Source: Paralvinella palmiformis (Eukaryota; Annelida; Polychaeta; Terebellida; Alvinellidae). Taken from it: a stretch of 64,000 nucleotides of DNA. The notes under the pieces are model-generated. The model saw nothing but the letters and a program-made list of their open reading frames with translations. It was not told where the DNA came from and searched no databases. The translations under genes and the position numbers were made by a program. This document shows, piece by piece, positions 13,101 to 26,300 of this stretch (the stretch's first letter is position 1; each line of letters starts with the position of its first letter). The DNA lies in NCBI GenBank assembly GCA_025642065.1, contig JAODUP010001156.1:60104-124103 (forward strand), in the 5' to 3' direction.

Positions 13101-16100
13101 TCATAACGTTTCTGGATGCATGATGATTGTCCCATTACATTGATTTCCAAGCTCATAATTTTAGGAGTTTGTGCTTCTTGGTTGGTAGCTAACCATCTCA
13201 CTGAATTACTTATCTTAAAAAAATCTTAAATACATTCTCTAGTTACATGGTGATCACCTTCACGATGACGTGTAATACTCTCGCTATTGCTGAATAGATC
13301 TGCCTCCGACTTCAGTTAAAGTCAAACAAACACACTACCAACTTTACATTAAAATATTTGGGTACCTCCATGGCCTATCTGATAGTGCAGTTGGCCATAG
13401 ATCTATAGCATGTGGGTTCAAAGTTTAAGTTAATACTGTGTAGAGAAATGTAATAGACTTATATACAGTGCTAAGGAATAACTTTTGAAGCTGTCTCACA
13501 TTATGTCATATGCTAATGTTTTTAACATAGGACATAATACAGAAACGCAGGACAAATCATAGAGGTAGGGAAGCTACCGAAGTGAACACAAACTACTAAA
13601 ACAAATTCTGCGCAGGAGTGATGAAAAATCAATAATAGAACATCAAAAAGTGCACTTGATATACTTTGGTACTTGCAAATCCGTGCAAAATACAACAAAA
13701 ACATTTAGCAGATATAATTCTACTTTAACGAACTATAAACATTAATTGAATAGGTTTTAACAAGGATATATCGACGTGCCTCACCCAATAAACATTGAGG
13801 GTTGTCAGCCATCCGTACTCGAACACACCAGCTAGGTGCCTGAAGCGGGTCGAGGTCACTGAAACGATGCCAAAACATCGGCATGTTTGATTAGCAAAGT
13901 AGGAGAACAGATATGTGATAAGTTCTGCTATTACAGCGACGTCATGTTCATAAAATTTTAAAATACACTAATTACATCTTCAAATAAAACAATATTAGAA
14001 AGACATCTAAAATATACTCACGAGTATACATCATTATCTACAATCATCTCTTCAGACAAACTTGGCCATGTTGCCGAGAGGTGTAACTCACTGCATATAA
14101 ATAAATGGATTCCAAGTTGATGCAGTAATTGACAGTTCAAGACTAATAAGAATCAATACGTTCCCAGTACGTATAATGTTGCTAATGCTCAGAAAAGAAG
14201 GAAGCACATCGTCAACTTAGGTAAAACTCTTTTAGGTCTTTCCGTCCAATACTTGACACGGGGCAGACCAAACTGGGATGTTACCATATCACAATATCAA
14301 TCTATACTACATTATAGCTACGTTATGACCATGGTCCATCATGATGACTTATGATAAAAAAACTTGATCCTGATTAACCTTGTTTCATTTTTGTAGTCAT
14401 TATATGTGTTGTATATTATTGGATCAGTAGATTGACTTAATATTATTTAATAGCATTATTCCATAAAAGTGCATGAACTATTTATACCAAAAACATTTAA
14501 TAACCTAAACCGTATCATGTGATACTGACTGAGAATGAGGGCAGCAATGCACTTGTTTTCATCAATATCCCAATTTGTGTGACTGTGATCTTATGGCTGT
14601 CTTCAGACAGACATAACCTAAAAGATTTGTTGCACAAGTCCCATTGCATTGCATTGTATGAAATATCACAATTTATGAAGAATGCTAGCTATAGTTAAAT
14701 TGTTCTGTTCAAACCAGACAAAGCAATTAATTGTTCTTCATGTGTGATTAAACTAATCCAAAGCATCATTATATTGTGGCAAATAGTTGTCTCCCTACCT
14801 GACAGGGTCTTCACATGATCCGAATGGAAGCTCTCCAAATTCTGTTATTCCGACTTCTTCAGCAGTACACGAGTCCAGATCTATTATTATATTACATATT
14901 ATTTGTACAGCGCCTTTGAATGGCTCCTGCTAGTAAGGGCGCTTTATTAAATATACATTATTATTATTATCTAAACACATAAAATGAAAACCAGTTATCA
15001 GTGGCAAATTCATTACAAGAAATAGTCTATATATTTTTAAGCATACATAAATATCACAATCACAGATAAGCATCCAAGATAAACACAAATCATATCTCAT
15101 ACACTCACCAGGTGGCTGCTGAGGCCAGCTATAATTTATCCAGTCTTGTAACACATACGTAAATCTAACTGCGACAGACACAAGTGAATGATCAGCAACT
15201 GGACTATTCTAAAATATAAAACAGGTTAACATTGAATACTCCCACATTATGGGACTGAATTCCAGTGATGCCTGTGTCTGTCAAATATTTCATACATTTT
15301 GGACATATCATATAATTTATTTAGGGATGTCCCTCAGCTGTATACCTGCAGATGAAAATAATGCCAAATTGAGTTGAGTTACTTAACTTTGGCACTGGCC
15401 ATAAATGGGACATATGCCTGACAGGTATCAACCTAGGGTATCAAATCAGTACTCTAATCACTGTGCCATCAGAATACTCGAAATCGATCACTAAGCTAAA
15501 TAATTCAATCTCTCAATAAAAAACATCAGAAAATCTTAAATGGTCATCAATTAGCACAATTACTTTCTTTAACATAAATATAAAATATAAAACAACAGTC
15601 TGCACAAGAAAAATTAGTGTTTGACGAGACAAAATAGCATGTAAACCATGACTTCTTGGACATTTGTGTTGGTATATAGTAATGAACAATTTTACAAACT
15701 TCAGATAAACAGACAGAACTCAGGGAGAAAAACAACAAACCAAACTTCTCCCTAAACTAAAATCAGAACAGATTTGTCTATCAATGTGGAACTATGACAT
15801 AAACAGACACGCAAGTAGAAGTACGTGTACAAGTTAATTTGTTACCCAAAACATTTGTTATTTATGCTCAATGTAGATTTATTAGCCATGTACATTTTTT
15901 AATATGTTACAACGGTATTTGTTTTTATGTTAATATACCAAATAAGCCAAAATATGTAAAAAAATATAACTAAATTTAAATATTTAAAATTACATAAATT
16001 CAAACTTTCTCAATTATACCTAATAATTATGTCACATCTGTTATTAAGAAATATCAAAAAATTATGTAAATATAAAATGCAACAGAATTTTTTTATATTC

Positions 16101-19100
16101 TTATTATAATTATTACAATATTTTGGTTTTACAAAACTCACAATTTTTGCTCTGAACACATCTAGTAGACCTGCCATGTGACTATGTTGATGTGGTATGT
16201 TTTTTAAGTGAACCATTTCAAATGAAGTTCGAAAACCTCCAGATATACATTGGCCTAAGAACAAACGCCTCCACCTTTGATGAACTTGGATGAATATGGG
16301 AACTTGGCTGTGAGAAAAATAATGAAAGTGCCAATCAGTGATAGCATTAACTGCGACAGATACATACTAAATACAGATGAATCACCACAGAATTGATGCC
16401 AAGAGATACCGTTACTAAACAGAAATTATTGCCAACTGCTACCAGAGTGAGAAAAATAATCAAAAGATTTATTGCATTACAACTGCACAATTTTACAATG
16501 TAAAATATAAAAATGAGAAATGTAAACAAAATGCACAATTCTGATTAGGTCAAAGATCTTGGCTAAAACTAGCTGGTTTAGGATTTACTGTTATTTACCA
16601 CATAAATGTCATGACGAATATTAATTGATTACCTCGATGTGTTATGTAGTGCTATGGCAACAGAACTCATCAGGAGGTTAGCACGACTTTCACTAAGAAT
16701 ATCCTCCATGTTATTGGCTGGTGCCAGGACAACAAAGTCTCTTAAACCATACCAACGACAAAGGCAGTGACATCGGCCTGGGAAATCATTCTCTGATGAC
16801 ATCATATCCTGCCACACTAAAGGTATCACTTCTGAAAGGATGATAACAACTGTCTGCAGATAAGATGAAAACACAAAAAACTGGTATATGTTGGTCTATT
16901 CAAATTCCCAGGTTCATGAATTTAAGTTACTATCGAACTACTGTATATACTCGTGTATGGGTGGCACTTTTGATACCATGAAATCACCACCAAAAGCGGG
17001 TGCCGCTTATACGTGGGTCAGACTAAAAGGGAAGGTAAAATGTGGCATAATTTATGGGGAAATACAATAATATTGTTTTTCAACATTAAAAATGAATATA
17101 TGAACAATAAACTAATTAATTACGTGTGTTTTTGCTGTTGTCTTTTGAAGCCAAACTTAATCATGACAACTGCCATGATTATTTAATCCGATGTTCTAGA
17201 TTCTTCTAATTAGTGACATGACCACAAAGGTATAGGTCCAAATCAGCTGCGGTACAAAAACGGCTGCACTATGACCAAAACGCCCGCCTCCATAAACTAT
17301 TAGAGGCTGATGTTATTTTTGGAATGTATTTAATTGGTTTATCTAAGACATGTCGTTATAATTGAAATGAATGAGCATGTAATTGAATGGAATGGTAAAT
17401 GAGGCCACACAATAATGACAATAGAATCCACATCAAAAGAAAATGATTACACCAAACACTCTGTTAATTACTCCCAAAGCTGACACATGTCAACACTCTG
17501 TTAATTACTCCCAAAGCTGACACATGTCAACACTGTTAATTACTCCCAAAGCTGACACATGTCAACACTCTGTTAATTACTCTCAAAGCTGACACATGTC
17601 AACACTCTGTTAATTACTCTCAAAGCTGACACATATCTACGGAACCAAACTGCCGCCAATGGTCATATTCAAACGAAAGACCATGCCGAAAGAGAAGTTC
17701 CTCACCGGTGTCATCAGTTACGTTCACCCAAAAGGGTGGATGGACACTGATGGCATGCTAATCTGGTTACAAAAAGTTTGGGGTAGACACCCAGGTGGTG
17801 GAGTTATAAACACCAAAAGTCTACTCATCTGGGACCAATTCAGCGCTCATCTCACCGATAAAGTGAAACAGCGTACCTCCCCGTAGCTACAACACAGATA
17901 TTGCCGTCATCGCAGGAGGGCTGACATCAATTCTCCAGCCACTTGATGTGTCCATCAACCATCCATTTAAGTGTAAACTTCGTGAGCTGTGGTCAGCATG
18001 GATGTTGTCTGGCTCTTTCGAACGAACAGCAGCCAGCAACCTGAAGCAGCCGTCATTACCAGTCGTCACACAGTGGGTGAAAACAGCCTGGGATTCTATT
18101 GACCCACCATCATTTCTAAATCTTTCAAAAAGTTCTCTATCATCAATGATTTAGATAGCACAGAAGATGATGAATTGTGGGATGAACATCATGACAAATC
18201 TGACACTAACTCTGATGGTAACGAGACGTACGATGACATGCTAACACATTAACAGATACAACAAATGTTCAATGAAGATAGTGATGATGACGAATATTTG
18301 GGTTTTGAATAAATTTGCTTATTTTAGTGCTGCTTATACACGGGTTTGACTGTAGGGGGGTTTATTGGTCCTAAAACCTGGTGCAGCTTATACACGAGTA
18401 TATATGGTAGTCTAAACAAGGTTCAGGAACTATCGTTTTGGCAACTTTGGAAATAATACTCATTTCGGGACTGAATTCATATTGAACTTCTTCATTTCTA
18501 AAGAGAAGTTATTAAACTATCAGATGATTGATGTTTTATGGCCACTTTTGTGCACATGTTAGGCAAAATGGGCCGAGTGACCTCCTAAATTAATACTCTT
18601 CAGATATGCCCAGACTGAAATTCAAACTCAGGTGGTCATGATCTGTGATCCAACGTGCTACCAACTAGACCATGGAGGTGCCCTCATTAAACTATCAGAA
18701 TCTCCAATATAACTTAGTGGCATACTGTAATTGTTATCAATACAATAGACAAACCTTTATCGCCATCTTCCTCCACTTCACTCTGTCCTGATTCTCCACT
18801 GCCCTGTTCTTCCTCGTTATTAGACAGTATAGTTATTTCTCTGCTCGTACTACTATCTAGACTCTGGTCGCCAAATGCCTTCACTTCGTCTGCTGGTCCA
18901 TTAAGGCAATAACGACTTACCAAGAACTTAAAATCAGCAAATTGTAAGGATTCCACGGTTTCCTGCCATTTTCCAGTTGTCAATTCACCCTGAAACACGG
19001 CTCTTAACATGAGGCATATTTGTATGACAATTCTTTTCTAAAAGGCTTATTATCACAACCAAAATAGGATTTCAGGTCATGGTAATGCATTGATAAATGA

Positions 19101-22100
19101 GAAAATATTCTGAGTCCAACTGAATTGTTTAGAAAATGCTGACTAATAACAACAACAAAAAACTTATCATATCTATACAGACAACACAGACAGATGTCTG
19201 TCAAAGATCATCAACCCCCCCCCAATGACATAACAAAAGTTATCATGAGTAATACTAGCTATTTCTCAGAAGAAAGTATTCTTCTTAAAATATGATATCA
19301 TATAAATTAATATTACTAACCTTTGTCAACTTTCTTGCTTTTGAAGAAAATGTAAGTTTCCATTCGTGGATAATTTCTTCCAGCTTTGCTATAAACCTAT
19401 CAAACAATATATTGATTATCATAAAATATAATCCATTGATTTGAAATTAACTTAGAACTTAGTATTTTAAAAGATATGCAACCTATCATAAATAAATCTG
19501 AACGGAAATATTAAATTAATAAAATTGTCACAAATTTAAACAGTACCTTTCCCATTCCGAGGCTGTTGTGAAATCTGTGATCTCAAAAACATCAGATTCC
19601 TGAAGATAGAAAACAAATATCAGAATATATGTATTAATGGTTGTAAAATATTTCACACTTGAAGGATATTTGTCCTCCCAGAATATGAGCAGCCCATAGA
19701 CCTAGCTAACCCAGGATTTGAACACCAGTGTACCACCATTATTTACCACCAACTGTACCCAGACTGGAACAATTTCAAAATGTTAATTCCTTGTATCCAT
19801 GATTAAAAAGCAATGACAAACAAAAAGACCCACCACCCAGGACCTCGATGTTGAAAAATCAACCATCTTTAACTTATTTCCTTGTGCGGATTAGCATACC
19901 ACATCATAACAATATTTCATTTCTTCCATAGCCATATTACCCCAACCAGTTATGGGAATCACAGGTATGTCAATGGCACTTTCAATGGTGCACCATTTAC
20001 ACAGTTTTTATTAATTCTTGTAAACTAACAACATTATTAAGCAGGTCTCCCATCTAGAGTTGGCGAGCTTAAACCTGGGTTAAGTCTGGATACAGCTGAA
20101 CCTCAAATTTGGGTTAAATTAAGTTTAACTAATTTTCAGCTATAATTCATCATTTAAAGTGATAAAGTAGCGTAGATCAAGATTTACTCTAAATATAAGG
20201 TGCACAAATAACAGCATTTAGCAGTAACTGTAACATGTTAATTGGCTTAAACCGCAAACAAAATAAATTAGTGCATGATCACTGCAGTGTAATTGTATCA
20301 TACTGGATGGAGGATTTACATTTTAAGTATAACTTGCATATTATTATATCGGTAATGGCATTCTAATTTTTATGCATATCTGTGTTTGACTAATAGTCGT
20401 TCTAGAGAAAAAACTGGGTTAAACTTTTAAAATCCAGGCTTAATCCATGGGCCCAAGTTAAACTATTTTAATCCTGATTAAACTCCAACTCCGCAAGATG
20501 ATTACAAAATAGATCTTCAGAATGCTATACAACAGCTGCAACATGTATTAACTAATACACCATCATATGTTATCACATGACACAACATAGATCATCACAC
20601 ATTATGACACTATATCAAGTATATCATCATATATATGATTAAATATATCATCATACATCGGATTCATTACACCAAAAGAATGTGAGGTTCTCAAAAGTGT
20701 TGTCTGTTAGATGACATCTGTTCATGCAAAAAATATTCCCACAAATGGTGAACAGTCTCAATCAGAAAACTGAATAACCCATGAAGTTTCTTAAGTGGGG
20801 GCTGCTTGTCTGTGAACCATGGACCTGGATTAGCAACAAACTGTGAAGCTTTTGCAAGAATGGCCACACTCAGGGTCTGGCATACTGACTGAGTACACCA
20901 GTTCAGTTTGAATTGTGGATCCAAAACTGAGGCTGTATGGAATCCATCATGCTCCTCATAATCTGTCAGCCACTTGGATCCAGAGTTCTCCAGGGCCCCC
21001 AAAACCATAGATATATATTTACTGTACAATGCAGACATGGGGTCAATTCCTTTTTGTCAATTCCAATTACACATCCAATTTATCAATTCCAATTCCTTTT
21101 TTTACCTGGTCTATTTTTACCATGAATAGGTACTCTGAATACTGAATCTGAGTATCTATTTGGAATACCTATTTTGAAAAGTTTATATTCCAAGAAGGAT
21201 TGTCATGGAAGACATATTTCTGAATTAAAAAAATTAAATGGTAAATTAATTGGTGAATTTGTTTTTGTATGAAACTTCAATTCCAAAGTTATCAATTCCA
21301 ATTCCATTTTTTTTAAATAAACAGTTCTAATTCTGAAATTGAATTGACCCCATGTCTGGTACAATTCATCCTCCTCAACTTTAAAAATATCCATGCAAGG
21401 CATATTTTGAAAATGCCTGCTATTCTAAAATTTTATGCATATCTGTGCTAAACATACCGGTACATACATTTGTGAATGAACACAGTCATTTCTAAGAATA
21501 ATTCAATTTAACCCCAGTTAAACTAGTAAAACCGTAGTTTAACCTGGGTTTAACACACCAGGCTGGGCTATACCAATTTAATTCAGGTTAAACTATAACC
21601 CCGATTGGTGGAATATGCCAAACCAGATATATTCATCCACTGATTCAGGTCTTCTGTTTAACCCTCCTGTCAGCAGAAACAAATCAAGCATGTTTTTGCA
21701 ATAATTTTTCTCCTTGACATGATGTAAAAGTTAAATATAAAATGAGGGCCAATATTATGGCAAATGGTCCAGTTCTTGCCGATGTTCCTTTTCATAAAGA
21801 ACAGCAATTATCAGAAAATCTACCAACCAATCAAAAGCTTGCTATCTTTTGGAATTCCCTTTTATAATACAGCCATCAGGAGTACTGATAGATATTGAAT
21901 GTTACGTACGTTCTATCACAACACTCATTGTTGCCATAATGATATAGTAACAGATTATAAAATAATCAAACACTGTCATATAGTTTGGACGTTTGATTAA
22001 TAGAGTATATACTTATGACTGAAAACATCATCAATTGTAAACCGAGTTTTGATCAAATAATTACTCTCATTGGAAGGTTAAATTCTAGACAGCTTTGAAT

Positions 22101-23304
22101 ACTCCTCAGCCTTTTCAATGTCAGCCGACATCCAAAGCTACACGTCATCTATTTTACAGTCCTGTGTCGCCTATTTTATCAGTGTGCTACTTTGGTTTTG
22201 CCAGAAAAAGTGGCCTAGAATGTACCAAATACTCTATTTCCCCAAACTTTTCAGGGGAGAGCCCCTTCCAATGGAGAAGGGTCACTATTGTGTTAGTGTG
22301 ACTACCACTACACCCCCATCCTCCCCGAATCCATACCTCCCTTCAGCAACCCGGTGGCAATGGCGTTGCAGTGTTTTTAACAGGCCACCACAGGTGAGCA
22401 GCTGCCTACTTTTTGTAAGGGGTTGCTTACTCTATTCCCTACTGAAAAGGTTCCTCACTGTTTGGCCCCTTCACTTCAAGTTTGTAGGTAAATGGAATAT
22501 TTTTAGTTATTGTATAGTAGTGGCTTCAAGCATTACCAGGTATTTCTAATTGTTTATTAACAAATGAGATATATGCTGAGGAAAAAATATTGTCTGGCCA
22601 TTTTGTGTTATCAGAGAATTAGGATGATTAATGGACCAAAATTGATTATGTTTACTTGACAATATAACGATTACAATAGACAATTTGTTGCGATGGATGC
22701 AAAGTCCACTTCTACTGTAATTTGAGGGTCAGTGAAGGCATGTAGTAGCGTGGAACAAGAAGTGTAATTCACTAACTGTTTGTAAATCTATGTTTTGGAT
22801 GATTCACAGAATTAAATTGATCTATAAGTTCTTGTAGCAGTTTAATTTTTATTAAATATAACGTAGAATTATTTGTAAGGGGAAAGTCGACAGTTTATTT
22901 TTGGCTGAAAAAATTACATACTGTAATAGACATGTTATCAATATATGAAATGTATTGTGATCATGCAAACCTTCATTTATATCACTGATTTCTACTTGTA
23001 CACAAGCCAACATGATATTTCTTGCCAATCTAATCCCAAAAGTATGCTAACATCAAATTATTTATATAAATGTTAAATACGGCATCAACTTTATTTGTTC
23101 CTCGTGTTGTAATATCATGGCAAGAAATGCCAGTCTGATTTTCCCCATATCAATGCTTGAATCAGGCTTGGGGTTTACCATTATTCATGAACCAATCAGT
23201 ATCATCCTGTATGTTGTAACCTAATTTGCAGTTAGAAATATTTGACATTTAATTATTCATGAATACATAAATACATAAATATATGGGGGAGTCTCAAAAT
23301 GTAT

Positions 23305-23350
<46 letters not shown>

Positions 23351-26300
23351 CACTGCATCACTGATTGACACTTTTCCAAGCAAGTGGTACCGATTGGGTC
23401 TAAGTCAAAGCGGAAAGGCTAGAAATTTTGCTGCTAGGTATCAACATTTCAAAAGTCAATACTACGGGGTAGATACATATATATAAAGTCTATACTAGAT
23501 ACATATATATGTATGATTGATCCACTCTGCACTGATACCAGACCACCACTGTGACTAGTTGGACAGAACTTCCTCAACAATAGACTGGCCAACAACCAAC
23601 TCAGATGACTATGTTTCTGGTCATACACACGAAACTGGGATCCACAGCACTCTGCCTACACTGTACAATGAACAATCCGGTACATTATCTGCTCAACTGT
23701 TCAGCCCACCCGATGTATCGAAGAAGACTAAAAGGTCATCTCCTCCCTGAAGACTACAAACTTCCAGATCATCACCTAGCAGCATTGATTATAAGAAACT
23801 CAACACTCCTACCAGACATCATCACCACATTCTCCTGAGAGACCTCTATAAACACTACCATCACCAATAAATTAAGACAGAATAAAAGTCAACACCAGGT
23901 GACTGTGCCCAATAAGTTTAAGAATGAATTGGGTCACAAATCACGTAGGGACAGATAGAAATGTACTTCTTGAAATCAATAAATTACTGAAATCAATAAA
24001 TGAAATCAACAATAAGAAGCTGCCGATAAGTCCAGGTTTTCATGCACACTGAATGGCCGAAAGGTATTGCTCAGCGATATCCCGACATCGATACTGTTGC
24101 ATAAAACAAGTAACTGATGCCATGCATAGAAAAGTGGGCTTACAGGGGCACGTGTTGTGGTTAAAGCAATTCTCTAGTGACCAATTTCCTTTTCAGCTTA
24201 TTCCATATTAATGACTTTATTCTAATTGTTGGTTACTCCGTCACTTTTGTCTTGCATATAATACACACATTTTTGTGTTGGTAGAAATGCCACAATAAGT
24301 TTTGTTTATCATGGATTACTTTGAGCTGGCAGCTATGTGGATAATTAATTATGCGCTATTAGAGGCACACATGCCCAGTGCTTGTGGACAGAGTGGTAAC
24401 CTCAAAACATCTTATGAATGACAACATTTGACTGGCCAAAGGTAGGATAGTACCAAATAGCCATGCTGATTCCATATAAGGATATTGAATGCTGCCCAGA
24501 GACAAACTCTGTGTATGCATGTGTGACATTTTATTGAATCATTATGTGCCTATTAAAATTATGACATTTAAAAGGGTTTTACACTTTTTAAATCAATGCA
24601 TTTCACACAAAGAAAATAACATGTACATATAAAGTCAGGTTTGCTGACACCAAACATGGAGTTGTGGAAGCCACAAGAATTGCAGATTTGGCTGCTTGGC
24701 CATCACATGCCAACAGTGATAGGATTGATTTTGGAAACAGTGATGTTGAGGTTATTATAACCCACTTCAAGAACATATGTGAAAACAGTGATGTTAAGAT
24801 TGATGATGCTTTGACAGAATAGGACATGATTAAAGTCAAATTTTTATAGAAGGTAAGTTAAAGCAGGCCAACATAAATATGAACTATATATTAGTAATTA
24901 CATTTAGTTTTTATTTATTTATGAATTACGTCTACTTACAATCTAACATCAGACATGTAACATCAGACATGTAAGCAGGTTAATCCAGGTTCTTTATCAG
25001 TTTATTAATCTCTAAACTTATTTAAAAATAAAGCACTAAATGATCTGATGATCTTTCAGCTGACAGGTCAAGCTGTTGATAAGTTTGACCCAGATCCTGC
25101 AATCCAAGAATGGCTAAAGGGCAGCAAACGTAAGAGGAGACCTTGATTCATAGATAGTGAGCACATAAATGAAATGTAGATTGTAACATAACAGATATTA
25201 ACTACTCAGTGGAAGACAATTAGACATAACATCAACATAGTTAATATTCTAATTTATCCATTCCTCTGAGCATTATGTAGCAGAATACCAGCTTAAAGGC
25301 TGTGCTATTGCCAAGACGATAGTGAACTTTGGTATGAATATTTCCAAAATTTTAAAACAATCCTCTCAATGGACGCAGATGAAGCCACAAAGTCATTTGG
25401 CAATCCACACAGTCACAACACAGAGATTTTCAATGTCATGAAACTTTTCAGTGTTCAGAAATCAACAAATGCAGGACCTACATATTAAGTGTTAATAACG
25501 TCTGTGTAAAAAAATGCCAACCCTGATGTAGGTACAGTAGCATGACAGATAAGATTACTGATTTAAATGCTTGGGTCTATGTTGGAGTGGTTGAGAAAGC
25601 TCCTCCACCACCACTCACAGGGGAGCAGTAGGGACAGATGGAGCCGAAATACCCTGAGGGTGGTCACTGCCAGAGTGTTTTACATCCTCAGGGGGTCTTT
25701 AACGTCCCCCTTTATTTTTTAATAATTGAGTGGAGATGGCAGCGCCATTTAACGTGGTCAACCACCCACGATGTAGTGAGCTGAGAAATCTCTGAAAAAG
25801 TTTCGACCTCTTGCTGAGATCGAACCCATGACCCTTGGCATCAAGTGCCGGATGCTTAACCGCTAGGCTACCGGAGCTCACTACTGATTTAAATGTGATA
25901 TTAGGCTGTTTTTGTACATTCGGAAATGAAGTCACAAACAGCATGATTTGAGAATAATTAAATCACAAATACAATGACAATCAGTGTCAGTGTGAGATGG
26001 AGGATGAACAGATCATCAGACCAGGTGATTAGCAATTGGGCTCATAAGTTATGGTCATACATTCAGTGAGTGTCACCTGAAATTGGTATCATGGGACAAT
26101 TGCATCCAGTTGTAATTTGATGCTAAATTAGGTTTGTGGGCTTTCCGTATCAATTAAATACACATACTATTTTTACATGACATTAAATAACAATGTTAAT
26201 AATGTCTGTGTAAAAAAACCTGCCAATCCTGTTTTATAGATACTGCGGATACTTAAAAATTAACAACAGGTTATGCCTGCATTATTATGATGGATTACCT

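Larger units (their letters stand above)
10000..13784. other. RAB3GAP1 intron 10, mostly repeats
   Basis: It contains a (TA)n run near 10075-10101, the inverted SINE arm 10183-10450 with flanking direct repeats, and a hairpin at 11932-12023. Low-complexity G/C-rich patches lie near 10866 and 12150 (GGTCCTGCCCCCCTGACC). No coding similarity was recognised; small open frames here look random. Confidence 0.6.
16939..18409 (+). mobile_element. Pogo/Tigger-type Tc1-mariner relic with terminal inverted repeats
   Basis: The ends are inverted repeats (left CTGTATATACTCGTGTAT, right ATACACGAGTATATATGG, about 21 of 28 bases matching) flanked by TA. Inside is the 3' half of a DDE transposase. The 5' half (HTH region and first catalytic Asp) is missing and the space holds a 37-bp tandem array. 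It is inserted in RAB3GAP1 intron 4. Several frame breaks make it inactive. Confidence 0.8.

Noticed and set aside
22095..22549. 143-codon plus-strand frame
   Set aside because: No recognisable motif, hydrophobic and Ser-rich in a random manner, and inside a transposon-rich intron.
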